Positions 56,445 through 64,000 of a stretch of DNA of 64,000 nt are shown here, one piece after another. The notes beneath the pieces were generated by a model, which worked only from the letters and a program-made list of their open reading frames with translations, made no database searches and was not told the DNA's origin. Every line of letters begins with the position of its first letter. Within the stretch, counting starts at the first letter, position 1. The translations under genes were made by a program, and so were the position numbers. Source of the stretch: Variovorax sp. J22G73 (lineage in GTDB: Bacteria > Pseudomonadota > Gammaproteobacteria > Burkholderiales > Burkholderiaceae_C); assembly GCF_030317035.1 (NCBI RefSeq), contig NZ_JASZYK010000001.1, positions 558,001 through 622,000 of the forward strand, written 5' to 3'.

Positions 56445-57545
56445 ATGACCGTTCAGATGCCGATCTCCGCACGCGCCTGCGTGCTTGTGTTTGCTGCTTT
56501 TTGCCTCGCGCAGGCTGCGACCGCGCAAACCCGTTCGGGTGCCGCGAACGCGAAGAGCGCCACCGCGACGGCCCAGACCGACGAACCGCCAGCGATGAGC
56601 GTGACCGAGTGGCTGCAGCGCATGCACGCCGGCGCCCGCCAGCGCAACTACATCGGGACCTTCGTGGTGTCGGCGCCGGGCGGCGACCTGTCGAGCGCGC
56701 GCATCTGGCATGTGCGCGACGGTGAGCACCAGATAGAGCGCATCGAGGCGCTGTCGGGGCCGCAGCGCTCCACCTTCCGGCGCAACCGCAGCGTCATGAC
56801 CTTCCTGCCGGAGGCGAAGGTCGTGAAGGTCGAGAAGCGCGAGAACCTCGACCTCTTTCCGAACCTGCCGGACAAGCCCGACGGATCGATCGGCGACTTC
56901 TACGACGTACGCGCCATCGGCAAGGACCGCGTGGCGGGCTTCGACGCCGACGTGGTGCAACTGGTGCCGCACGACACCCTGCGCTTCGGCTACCGCATCT
57001 GGAGCGAGCGCCGCTCGGGCCTGGTGGTGAAGCTGCAGACCATCGACAGCGATTCGCGCGTGGTGGAGCAGTCGGCGTTCTCCGAACTGCAGCTCGACGC
57101 GCCCGTGAAGGCGCAGGCGCTGTCGCAGATGATGTCGAACACCGCCGGCTACCGCGTCGAGAAGCTCGAGCTAGAGCGCAGCAACGCACAGGACGAGGGC
57201 TGGACGCTCAACGCGCCCGTGGCCGGGTTCAAGCCGCGGAGCTTCTTCCGTCGGCCCACGGCGACCACCGCAACTGCGGCAACTGGCGACAGCAGCGGTA
57301 AGCCTAAGCAGGACGCCGCCACGGTCCAGTGGACCTTCTCCGACGGCCTGGCCTCGGTGTCGCTGTTCATCGAACGCTACGACGCCGCGCGCGCGCCGCG
57401 AGACGGTGTGCTGACCATCGGCGCCACCAATGCCATCCGCCGCCGCCTGCCCGAGCCGAACAGCGACTGGTGGCTGACGGCCGTTGGCGAGGTGCCGCAG
57501 CAAACGCTCAACGCATTCGCCCAGAGTCTCGCGCGCACGCGCTGA
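56445..57545 (+). CDS. rseB: Periplasmic sigma-E regulator RseB (MucB-like)
   Basis: This 366-residue exported protein has a signal peptide at about 1-28 (CVLVFAAFCLAQAATAQ). The MucB/RseB domain follows, with EWLQRMHAGARQRNYIGTFV and VRDGEHQIERIEALSGPQR near the start and a C-terminal DWWLTAVGEVP. It binds RseA and protects it from cleavage until lipids or misfolded porins bind. The start follows rseA by 25 bp. Its TGA overlaps an ATG (TGATG) that opens the small frame before mucD. Confidence 0.95.
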   Translation: MTVQMPISARACVLVFAAFCLAQAATAQTRSGAANAKSATATAQTDEPPAMSVTEWLQRMHAGARQRNYIGTFVVSAPGGDLSSARIWHVRDGEHQIERIEALSGPQRSTFRRNRSVMTFLPEAKVVKVEKRENLDLFPNLPDKPDGSIGDFYDVRAIGKDRVAGFDADVVQLVPHDTLRFGYRIWSERRSGLVVKLQTIDSDSRVVEQSAFSELQLDAPVKAQALSQMMSNTAGYRVEKLELERSNAQDEGWTLNAPVAGFKPRSFFRRPTATTATAATGDSSGKPKQDAATVQWTFSDGLASVSLFIERYDAARAPRDGVLTIGATNAIRRRLPEPNSDWWLTAVGEVPQQTLNAFAQSLARTR

Positions 57546-57664
57546 TGCACGTGCTGATTTGTGGCACGGGCGCGCCCGGCGCCTATTGCGCTGAACCAAG
57601 CACGCAGCGCAGACTCATACCCATCGTTTCTAGCCGCTCTGTTCTTTTGAAAGAAAACCGATGA
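57545..57664 (+). CDS. Possible 39-codon coupling ORF between rseB and mucD
   Basis: An ATG at 57545 overlaps the rseB stop (TGATG), and the frame runs 39 codons to a TGA at 57662-57664 that overlaps the mucD ATG at 57661 (ATGA). Fitting both junctions exactly is unusual by chance and resembles a translated linker that passes ribosomes from rseB to mucD. The peptide starts MHVLICGTGAPGAYC and ends basic; I recognise no family. It could be the decayed start of a lost gene. Confidence 0.45.
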   Translation: MHVLICGTGAPGAYCAEPSTQRRLIPIVSSRSVLLKENR

Positions 57665-59151
57665 TCTTCAAAGTCGAGGGACACAAGCTTCGTTCCGGTC
57701 TGCTGGCTTTCGCACTCGCGCTGACCGCGAGCGCCACTTTCGTGCCGGTGCAATCGGCCCATGCGCAGACGCGCACGCTGCCCGATTTCACCGACCTGGT
57801 CGACCAGGTCGGCCCCTCCGTCGTCAACATCCGCACCGTCGAGAAGGTCACGCCGCGCGCCGGCAATGGCGAGATGGACGAGGAGATGCAGGAGTTCTTC
57901 CGCCGCTTCTTCGGCCAGCCCATTCCGGGGCAACCGGGCCAGCCGCGCCAGGGTCCCACCCCGAAGCGCCCGCAGCAACCGCAGGAAGAAGAGCGTCCGC
58001 GCGGCGTGGGCTCCGGCTTCATCCTGACGGCCGACGGCTACGTGATGACCAACGCGCACGTGGTGGAAGACGCCTCCGAGGTGCTGGTCACGCTGCCCGA
58101 CAAGCGCGAGTTCAAGGCCAAGATCGTCGGCGCCGACAAGCGCACCGATGTGGCCGTGGTGAAGATCGAGGCCTCGGGCCTGCCCGCGGTGAAGGTGGGC
58201 GACATTTCGAAACTGCGCGTGGGCGAGTGGGTGATGGCCATCGGCTCGCCGTTCGGCCTCGAGAACACCGTGACCGCCGGCATCGTGAGCGCGAAGCAGC
58301 GCGACACCGGCGAGTACCTGCCGTTCATCCAGACCGACGTGGCCATCAACCCTGGCAACTCGGGCGGCCCGCTGATCAACATGCGCGGTGAAGTGGTGGG
58401 CATCAACAGCCAGATCTACTCGCGCTCGGGCGGCTTCATGGGCATCTCGTTCTCGATCCCGATCGACGAGGCGATCCGCGTGAGCGACCAGCTGCGCACC
58501 TCCGGCCGCGTTTCTCGCGGGCGCATCGGCGTGCAGATCGACCAGGTGACGAAGGACGTGGCCGAGGCCATCGGCCTGGGCAAGGCGCAGGGCGCGCTGG
58601 TGCGCGGCGTGGAGGCCGGTTCGCCGGGCGAGAAGGCCGGTGTGGAGCCGGGCGACGTCATCACCAAGTTCGACGGCAAGGCCATCGAGAAGCCGAGCGA
58701 CCTGCCGCGCCTCGTGGGCAACACCAAGCCAGGCACCAAGAGCACGCTCACGGTGTTCCGCCGCGGCGCGTCGCGCGACCTGAGCGTGACCATTGCCGAG
58801 ATCGAGCCCGACAAGCCCGCCAAGCGCGCGGCTGATCGCGACGAACCGGCACCTAAGCCGCCGGCATCCGCCGCCGCGAAGTCGCTGGGCCTCGCGGTGA
58901 GCGACCTGACCGACGCGCAGAAGAAAGAGCTGAAGATCAAGGGCGGCGTGAAGGTCGATGCCGCCAACGAGGGCGCTGCCCGTGCCGGCCTGCGAGAGGG
59001 CGACATCATCTTGGCCGTGGGCAACGCAGAGGTGGCCAACACGAAGGAATTCGAGTCCGCCGTCGGCAAGGCCGACAAGAGCAAGGCGCTCAGCGTGCTG
59101 TTCCGCCGGGGCGACTGGGCGCAGTACGCCCTGATCCGGCCCGCACGCTGA
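57661..59151 (+). CDS. mucD: Periplasmic serine protease, DegP/MucD family
   Basis: This 496-residue HtrA-type protease has a signal peptide cleaved near residue 35 (QSAHA-Q). The triad is His133 (TNAHVVED), Asp163 (RTDVAVVKIE) and Ser234 (NPGNSGGPL), and two C-terminal PDZ domains follow (about 280-360 and 400-480). It degrades misfolded envelope proteins and tunes the sigma-E response. The frame opens with ATG at 57661, overlapping the small upstream ORF, and a terminator lies 20 bp after its stop. Confidence 0.96.
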   Translation: MIFKVEGHKLRSGLLAFALALTASATFVPVQSAHAQTRTLPDFTDLVDQVGPSVVNIRTVEKVTPRAGNGEMDEEMQEFFRRFFGQPIPGQPGQPRQGPTPKRPQQPQEEERPRGVGSGFILTADGYVMTNAHVVEDASEVLVTLPDKREFKAKIVGADKRTDVAVVKIEASGLPAVKVGDISKLRVGEWVMAIGSPFGLENTVTAGIVSAKQRDTGEYLPFIQTDVAINPGNSGGPLINMRGEVVGINSQIYSRSGGFMGISFSIPIDEAIRVSDQLRTSGRVSRGRIGVQIDQVTKDVAEAIGLGKAQGALVRGVEAGSPGEKAGVEPGDVITKFDGKAIEKPSDLPRLVGNTKPGTKSTLTVFRRGASRDLSVTIAEIEPDKPAKRAADRDEPAPKPPASAAAKSLGLAVSDLTDAQKKELKIKGGVKVDAANEGAARAGLREGDIILAVGNAEVANTKEFESAVGKADKSKALSVLFRRGDWAQYALIRPAR

Positions 59152-59170
59152 TACGGCGCTGGCGTCAAGT

Positions 59171-59207
59171 GGCCCCACCCGGCAGTCGGGTTTGGGGTCG
59201 TTTTTTT
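59171..59207 (+). terminator. Intrinsic terminator of the rpoE-mucD operon
   Basis: CCCCACCCG pairs with CGGGTTTGGGG (with a two-T bulge) around GCAGT, followed by TCG and a run of seven T. It lies 20 bp beyond the mucD stop codon. Confidence 0.8.
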
Positions 59208-59586
59208 GAGGTGTTTACGACGTTCCGGCGCTGCCCATCAAAAAAATCTTGGGCGTCGAAAGCATCGTTTTTTGTTAGTGAAAACTAACTTTAAAGAAGG
59301 CTAAGGACGGATTTCGGTAGAATAGAGCACCCTCGGTGGTCGGTCAGCGCATAAGGAGTGCCTCGGCCTTCACGATGCGAGATGTTAGACAGCAGTCCAC
59401 CGGTGCTCCACAGATCGCCCACAAGTTGTTCAGCAAGTGCTCCACCGATCCTGTTGATAACCTGTTTATATCTTTGATGTTGTGGACCTGCAACGACCCC
59501 TTTGGACCCTGTTCCCGGATGTACGTGCCTCCCTTTTTGCCTACAATGAAGTTCCAACTACTGCAGTTGCCATTGCTTGTTGGTTC
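59208..59586. other. Gene-free intergenic region between mucD and lepA
   Basis: These 379 bp hold no convincing protein gene. Features include a GTTAGT-GAAA-ACTAAC hairpin at about 59275-59290, TAGAAT at 59318-59323 and TACAAT at 59542-59547 as possible -10 elements without good -35 partners, and a TGTTGATAA at 59452-59460 close to a DnaA-box word. The region ends at a strong terminator, which suggests an untranslated transcript. Confidence 0.45.
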
Positions 59587-59617
59587 AGGGCGCGTCTCCA
59601 GAAGACGCGCCCTTTTT
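59587..59617 (+). terminator. Strong orphan terminator upstream of lepA
   Basis: GGGCGCGTCT and AGACGCGCCC form a perfect 10-bp stem with a CCAGA loop, followed by six T. No coding gene ends just before it: mucD already has its own terminator 380 bp upstream. It may end a small RNA or prevent read-through into lepA. Confidence 0.9.
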
Positions 59618-59673
59618 TCTTGCCCGTCGCACTCTGCGGCCGAGCCAATTCAAGTACTTAAGCGTTCCCGTTG

Positions 59674-61485
59674 ATGAATCACATCAGAAATTTCTCGATC
59701 ATTGCGCACATCGACCACGGCAAGTCGACGCTCGCAGACCGTTTGATCCAACGCTGCGGCGGCCTCGCGGAACGCGAGATGGAAGCGCAGGTGCTCGATT
59801 CGATGGACATCGAAAAAGAGCGTGGGATAACCATCAAGGCACAGACCGCCGCGCTGCACTACAAGGCACGCGATGGACAGGTCTACAACCTCAATCTGAT
59901 CGACACACCGGGCCATGTCGACTTCTCTTATGAAGTGAGCCGCTCGTTGTCCGCATGCGAAGGCGCGCTGCTCGTGGTCGACGCATCGCAAGGCGTCGAA
60001 GCGCAGACGGTGGCCAACTGCTACACCGCGCTCGACCTCGGTGTCGAAGTGGTGCCGGTGCTCAACAAGATCGATCTGCCGAACGCGGACCTCGACAACG
60101 CGCGCACCGAGATCGAAGACGTGATCGGCATCGACGCGACCGACGCGATTCCGTGCTCGGCGAAAACCGGCGTCGGCATCGACGAGATCCTCGAAGCCAT
60201 CATCGCGCGCATGCCCGCGCCGCGCGGCAACCCCGATGGTCCGCTGCGCGCGATGATCGTCGACAGCTGGTTCGACGCCTACGTCGGCGTGGTGATGCTG
60301 GTGCGCGTGGTCGACGGTCGCCTGGTGAAGGGCGAGCGCATCAAGATGATGGCCTCGGGCGCGATGTACAACGCCGACAGCATCGGCGTGTTCACGCCGG
60401 CCAACGAAGCGCGCGCCACGCTCGAAGCGGGCGAGGTGGGCTACATCATCGCGGGCATCAAGGAGCTGCAGGCCGCCAAGGTGGGCGACACGGTCACGCT
60501 CATCAGGCCCGGCACCGGCGGTGCCGCCGCCACGGCCACCGAGGCGCTGCCCGGCTTCAAGGAAATCCAGCCGCAGGTGTTCGCGGGCCTGTACCCCACC
60601 GAGGCGAGCGAGTACGACTCGCTGCGCGACGCGCTGGAAAAGCTCAAGCTCAACGATTCGTCGCTTCGCTACGAGCCCGAGGTGAGCCAGGCGCTCGGCT
60701 TCGGTTTTCGCTGCGGCTTTCTCGGGCTGCTGCACATGGAGATCGTGCAGGAGCGCCTGGAGCGCGAGTTCGACCAGGACCTGATCACGACCGCGCCCAG
60801 CGTGGTGTACCAGGTGGTCAAGAACGACGGCGAAGTCATCATGGTCGAGAACCCGTCCAAGATGCCCGACGTCGGGCGCATGTCCGAAATTCGAGAACCC
60901 ATCGTCACCGTGCACCTGTACATGCCGCAGGAATACGTGGGCTCGGTCATGACGCTGGCCAACCAGAAGCGCGGCGTGCAGCTGAACATGGCCTACCACG
61001 GCCGCCAGGTCATGCTGACCTACGAGATGCCGCTCGGCGAGATCGTGCTCGACTTCTTCGACAAGCTGAAGTCGGTGAGCCGCGGCTACGCGTCCATGGA
61101 CTACGAGTTCAAGGAGTACCGCGCCTCCGACGTGGTGAAGGTCGACATCCTGCTCAACGGCGACAAGGTCGACGCGCTGTCCATCATCGTGCACCGCAGC
61201 CAGTCGCAGTACCGCGGCCGGGCGGTGGTTTCGAAGATGCGCGAGATCATTTCTCGCCAGATGTACGACGTGGCGATCCAGGCGGCCATCGGGGTCACCA
61301 TCATTGCGCGTGAGACAATCAAGGCCCTTCGCAAGAACGTGCTGGCCAAGTGCTACGGCGGCGACATTTCCCGCAAGAAGAAGCTGCTCGAGAAGCAGAA
61401 GGCCGGCAAGAAAAGAATGAAGCAGATCGGCTCCGTCGAAGTCCCGCAAGAGGCCTTCCTCGCGATTCTGCAAGTCGAAGACTGA
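59674..61485 (+). CDS. lepA: Elongation factor 4 (LepA GTPase)
   Basis: This 603-residue translational GTPase has the G1 motif AHIDHGKST, the switch [16 protein letters not shown] and NKIDLPNA, then EF-G-like domains II, III and V and the LepA-specific C-terminal domain ([20 protein letters not shown]). It remodels stalled or mistranslocated ribosomes. The ATG at 59674 gives [16 protein letters not shown], the family start. It is followed by lepB 8 bp later, as is usual. Confidence 0.98.
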   Translation: MNHIRNFSIIAHIDHGKSTLADRLIQRCGGLAEREMEAQVLDSMDIEKERGITIKAQTAALHYKARDGQVYNLNLIDTPGHVDFSYEVSRSLSACEGALLVVDASQGVEAQTVANCYTALDLGVEVVPVLNKIDLPNADLDNARTEIEDVIGIDATDAIPCSAKTGVGIDEILEAIIARMPAPRGNPDGPLRAMIVDSWFDAYVGVVMLVRVVDGRLVKGERIKMMASGAMYNADSIGVFTPANEARATLEAGEVGYIIAGIKELQAAKVGDTVTLIRPGTGGAAATATEALPGFKEIQPQVFAGLYPTEASEYDSLRDALEKLKLNDSSLRYEPEVSQALGFGFRCGFLGLLHMEIVQERLEREFDQDLITTAPSVVYQVVKNDGEVIMVENPSKMPDVGRMSEIREPIVTVHLYMPQEYVGSVMTLANQKRGVQLNMAYHGRQVMLTYEMPLGEIVLDFFDKLKSVSRGYASMDYEFKEYRASDVVKVDILLNGDKVDALSIIVHRSQSQYRGRAVVSKMREIISRQMYDVAIQAAIGVTIIARETIKALRKNVLAKCYGGDISRKKKLLEKQKAGKKRMKQIGSVEVPQEAFLAILQVED

Positions 61486-61493
61486 TCACAAAA

Positions 61494-62459
61494 ATGGCAC
61501 TCATCACCTCCCTGGTCCTCGCGGCTTTCGCTGCCTATGTCGGCTCGTGGTATTTCGGCGCGATCGAAGGCAACTTCGCATTGCTGCTGTTCCTGGCCAC
61601 GGTGATCACCGGCCTGTACTGGCTGGGCGAGCGCTTCTACTTCCTGCCGAAGCGCGAGCGCGCGGCCGCCAAGCTGGAAGCCTCGCTGGCCGAGCGCAAT
61701 GCGCGCCTGGCCGAGCAGGGCATCAAGCAGGTCGACACCGCCGACGCGAAGTCGAGCGAGCGTCTGCTGATGCAGCCCTGGTGGCTGGACTGGACCGCCG
61801 GGCTGTTCCCGGTGATCCTGGTGGTGTTCCTGCTGCGCTCGTTCCTGTACGAGCCCTTCAAGATTCCTTCGGGCTCGATGATGCCCACCCTGCTGACCGG
61901 CGACCTGATCCTGGTCAACAAGTTCACCTACGGCCTGCGCCTGCCGGTGATCAACACCAAGGTCACCAGCGGCACGCCGCTGGCGCGCGGCGACGTGGTG
62001 GTGTTCCGCTACCCGCCCAAGCCGAGCATGGACTACATCAAGCGCGTGGTCGGCATTCCCGGCGACGAAGTGGCCTACCTGAACAAGAAGCTCACGATCA
62101 ACGGCCAGCCGGTGTCCAAGCAGCCCGATGCCGACTACCTCGACAACGAGTCGATGCGCCTGCTCAAGCAGTACGACGAGAAGCTCGGCGAGAAGCAGCA
62201 CAAGATCCTGAACGACGAAGCCGCGCCGTCCTTCGTGCCCGGCGCCAGCGACTTCCCGGGCCGCGAGAACTGCCGCTATTCGGTCGAAGGCGTGGTCTGC
62301 AAGGTGCCTGCCGGCAGCTATTTCATGATGGGCGACAACCGCGATAATTCCGCCGACTCGCGTTTCTGGGGCTTCGTGCCAGACAACAACATCGTGGGCA
62401 GGGCGTTCTTTGTCTGGATGAACTTCGGCGATCTGGGTCGCATCGGTCCGTTTCAATAA
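61494..62459 (+). CDS. lepB: Signal peptidase I
   Basis: This 321-residue inner-membrane protease removes signal peptides from exported proteins. Two N-terminal membrane segments (about 5-45 and 101-118) flank a cytosolic loop. The catalytic Ser128 ([10 protein letters not shown]) and Lys183 ([11 protein letters not shown]) are present, as is the late box [16 protein letters not shown]. The ATG at 61494 was chosen because it gives [17 protein letters not shown] right after lepA; upstream codons in frame overlap lepA. Confidence 0.97.
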   Translation: MALITSLVLAAFAAYVGSWYFGAIEGNFALLLFLATVITGLYWLGERFYFLPKRERAAAKLEASLAERNARLAEQGIKQVDTADAKSSERLLMQPWWLDWTAGLFPVILVVFLLRSFLYEPFKIPSGSMMPTLLTGDLILVNKFTYGLRLPVINTKVTSGTPLARGDVVVFRYPPKPSMDYIKRVVGIPGDEVAYLNKKLTINGQPVSKQPDADYLDNESMRLLKQYDEKLGEKQHKILNDEAAPSFVPGASDFPGRENCRYSVEGVVCKVPAGSYFMMGDNRDNSADSRFWGFVPDNNIVGRAFFVWMNFGDLGRIGPFQ

Positions 62460-62495
62460 GCAGAGCTATCTGCATCGTTCGAGGGGTAAGAGGGC

Positions 62496-62864
62496 ATGAG
62501 AACACATCGGTCAGTCCGCAGCAGGGCTGCGCAGCAGCGCGGCATTTCGTTCGTCGGCTTGGTGTTCGTCGCGGTGGTGCTGGGCTGCCTGGGCGTGGTC
62601 GTCGCGCAGGTCATTCCGACGCTGATCGAATGGCAGGCGATCGACAAGGCCGCCAACAAGGCCAAGGAAGGCTCCACGGTGCCGGAAGTGCGCGCCATCT
62701 TCGATCGGGCCCAGGCCATCGACGACTTCAAGTCGGTCAGCGGCAAGGACCTCGACATCAAGAAGGTCGGCGACAAGGTGGTGGTCTCGTACGCGTACGA
62801 GCGCGAGATCCCGTTGTTCGGCCCGGCCTACCTGACCCTCAAGTACAAGGGCGAGTCCCGCTGA
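62496..62864 (+). CDS. DUF4845 membrane protein
   Basis: This 122-residue protein has a basic N-terminus and a hydrophobic helix at about 17-40 ([20 protein letters not shown]), followed by a small domain with [11 protein letters not shown] and [19 protein letters not shown]. This is the DUF4845 pattern found between lepB and rnc in betaproteobacteria. The start resembles a pilin-like prepeptide (RGISFVGL), but the usual F-T-L-I-E motif is absent. The function is unknown. Confidence 0.9.
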   Translation: MRTHRSVRSRAAQQRGISFVGLVFVAVVLGCLGVVVAQVIPTLIEWQAIDKAANKAKEGSTVPEVRAIFDRAQAIDDFKSVSGKDLDIKKVGDKVVVSYAYEREIPLFGPAYLTLKYKGESR

Positions 62865-62881
62865 ACGCGGCGCTCAAAAAG

Positions 62882-63568
62882 GTGGACGGCAGCCTCGTCG
62901 CGCTGCAAGCGCGTCTCCAGCACACCTTCTCCGACCCGCGGCTGCTCCAGCTCGCGCTCACGCACCGCAGCTTTTCGTCCGACCACAACGAGCGCCTGGA
63001 GTTTCTCGGCGACTCGGTGCTGAACCTGGCGGTTTCTCACCTGCTGTACATCCGCCTGTCGGCCTTGCCCGAGGGCGACCTGTCGCGCGTGCGGGCCAAC
63101 CTGGTCAAGCAAGACACCCTGCACCGCCTGGCGGTGGGGCTGGCGCTCTCGCCGCTGCTCAAGCTGGGCGAGGGCGAGGCCCGCTCCGGCGGCCCGAACC
63201 GGCCGTCGATCCTGGCCGATGCGCTCGAGGCGCTGATCGGTGCGGTCTACCTCGACGCCGGCTTTGCCGCCGCCCAGTCGCTGGTGCACAGGCTGTACGA
63301 GGCGGTGGAAATCAACCCGCGCATGGAAGCCGCGGCCAAGGATCCGAAGACCGAATTGCAGGAATGGCTGCAGGGTCACAAAATGAAGCTGCCGGTGTAC
63401 CGCGTGGCCGCCACACTGGGCGCCGCGCACAAGCAGACTTTCGATGTCGAGTGCGAGGTGCCCGAGTTGGGCCTTCGCGAACGCGGCATCGGCGGCTCGC
63501 GCCGCGCTGGCGAGCAGGCGGCGGCCGCCGCCATGTTGATCCGGCTCAAGGCACGCGGCGCCGCGTGA
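62882..63568 (+). CDS. rnc: Ribonuclease III
   Basis: This 228-residue double-stranded-RNA endonuclease processes rRNA and mRNA. The signature [11 protein letters not shown] gives Glu40 and Asp44, and the C-terminal dsRNA-binding domain holds [11 protein letters not shown] and [18 protein letters not shown]. No ATG is available; I chose the GTG at 62882, which gives a normal length. A CTG overlapping the DUF4845 stop at 62861 is possible but rarer. It is followed by era 7 bp later. Confidence 0.95.
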   Translation: MDGSLVALQARLQHTFSDPRLLQLALTHRSFSSDHNERLEFLGDSVLNLAVSHLLYIRLSALPEGDLSRVRANLVKQDTLHRLAVGLALSPLLKLGEGEARSGGPNRPSILADALEALIGAVYLDAGFAAAQSLVHRLYEAVEINPRMEAAAKDPKTELQEWLQGHKMKLPVYRVAATLGAAHKQTFDVECEVPELGLRERGIGGSRRAGEQAAAAAMLIRLKARGAA

Positions 63569-63575
63569 AATCAGA

Positions 63576-64000
63576 ATGAACGATGCTATCAATCCCGTAG
63601 CGGGACCCGAAGACACCGCAGGCGATGCGCCTGCCACCGGGCCGCAGCACTGCGGCCTTATCGCCATCGTCGGCAAGCCCAACGTGGGCAAGTCGACGCT
63701 GCTGAACGCGCTGGTCGGCCAGAAGATCAGCATCACCTCGCGCAAGGCGCAGACCACGCGCCACCGCATCACCGGCATGCGCACGATGGGTGCCACGCAG
63801 TACGTGTTCGTCGACACGCCGGGTTTCCAGACCCTGCATGCCAACGCGCTGAACAAGTCGCTCAACAAGACCGTGCAGGGCGCGGTCGGCGACGTGGACC
63901 TGATTCTTTTCGTGGTCGAGGCCGGCAGCTTCACGCCCGCCGACGAGCGCGTGCTCAAGCTGCTGGGCAAGGGCATTCCGACGGTGCTGCTGGCCAACAA
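63576..64000 (+). CDS. era: GTPase Era, N-terminal part (runs off the right edge)
   Basis: The ATG at 63576 opens 141 codons of Era, an essential GTPase that helps assemble the 30S subunit by binding 16S rRNA. The P-loop GKPNVGKS (33-40), the switch-I region [13 protein letters not shown] and the G3 motif DTPGF (Asp80) are visible. The N-terminal 25 residues are not conserved-looking. The gene continues beyond the window, so the G4 motif and KH domain are not seen. Confidence 0.95.
   Translation, partial: MNDAINPVAGPEDTAGDAPATGPQHCGLIAIVGKPNVGKSTLLNALVGQKISITSRKAQTTRHRITGMRTMGATQYVFVDTPGFQTLHANALNKSLNKTVQGAVGDVDLILFVVEAGSFTPADERVLKLLGKGIPTVLLAN

Noticed and set aside
59452..59460. TGTTGATAA, one mismatch from a DnaA box
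   Set aside because: A single imperfect word with no cluster of further boxes and no dnaA or gidA nearby; not evidence for an origin.
59336..59674. 112-residue open frame between mucD and lepA
   Set aside because: It spans the orphan terminator hairpin and has no recognisable domain, and its composition is unlike the neighbouring genes.

Overview
The window is ordinary bacterial chromosome of very high GC content. Gene order and protein sequences point to a betaproteobacterium of the Burkholderiales, most likely a Comamonadaceae of the Variovorax type. Support comes from the linked blocks hemC-hemD-hemX-hemY, rne/rluC, yceD-rpmF-plsX-fabHDG-acpP-fabF and rpoE-rseA-rseB-mucD-lepA-lepB-rnc-era, and from a GC-rich palindromic intergenic repeat resembling ones I recall from that family. 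The genus is inference. I saw no rRNA, tRNA, CRISPR array, insertion sequence or prophage.

Layout. 1-4.5 kb: an RND efflux operon on the minus strand (adaptor, permease, and the first 13 codons of a probable outer-membrane channel running off the left edge). 4.7-7.7 kb: a rhomboid protease and argH. 7.7-10.9 kb: an overlapping three-gene unit of a LytS/AlgZ-type kinase, an AlgR-type LytTR regulator and an AI-2E-family permease. 10.9-13.8 kb: a TetR regulator with a clear dyad operator, divergent from a tautomerase and a lipoprotein of the phospholipase D family. 13.9-20.0 kb: a possible amide/nitrile-handling cluster (HxlR regulator; nitrilase, amidase and tautomerase; MFS permease and GNAT acetyltransferase; LysR regulator). 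20.0-22.0 kb: an MFS exporter and a small membrane protein. 22.2-30.6 kb: a giant ndvB-type cyclic beta-glucan synthase whose probable TTG start overlaps the stop of a small membrane-protein gene. 30.8-37.9 kb: ppc, divergent from the heme-pathway genes hemC, hemD, hemX and hemY. 38-42 kb: an MFS remnant and rne. 42.2-45.4 kb: rluC, a HAD phosphatase, a Rieske protein and an S49 peptidase. 45.4-48.0 kb: an MFS-methyltransferase-maf operon on the minus strand. 48-54.6 kb: yceD, rpmF and the fatty-acid synthesis cluster. 54.6-59.2 kb: the sigma-E envelope-stress operon. 59.2-59.7 kb: an intergenic region ending in an orphan terminator. 59.7-64 kb: lepA, lepB, a DUF4845 protein, rnc and the start of era.

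The right half is the conserved lipid-synthesis, envelope-stress and protein-export core. The left half is more accessory (efflux, regulators, catabolic genes). No wholly new multi-gene system is evident. The observations most worth a second look are: a 39-codon reading frame fitted exactly between rseB and mucD with overlaps at both ends; the stop-overlapping TTG start of ndvB behind a small membrane-protein gene; the long dyad in front of the nitrilase operon; the structured rpmF leader and the terminator that abuts the plsX start codon; and the unexplained region with an orphan terminator before lepA.
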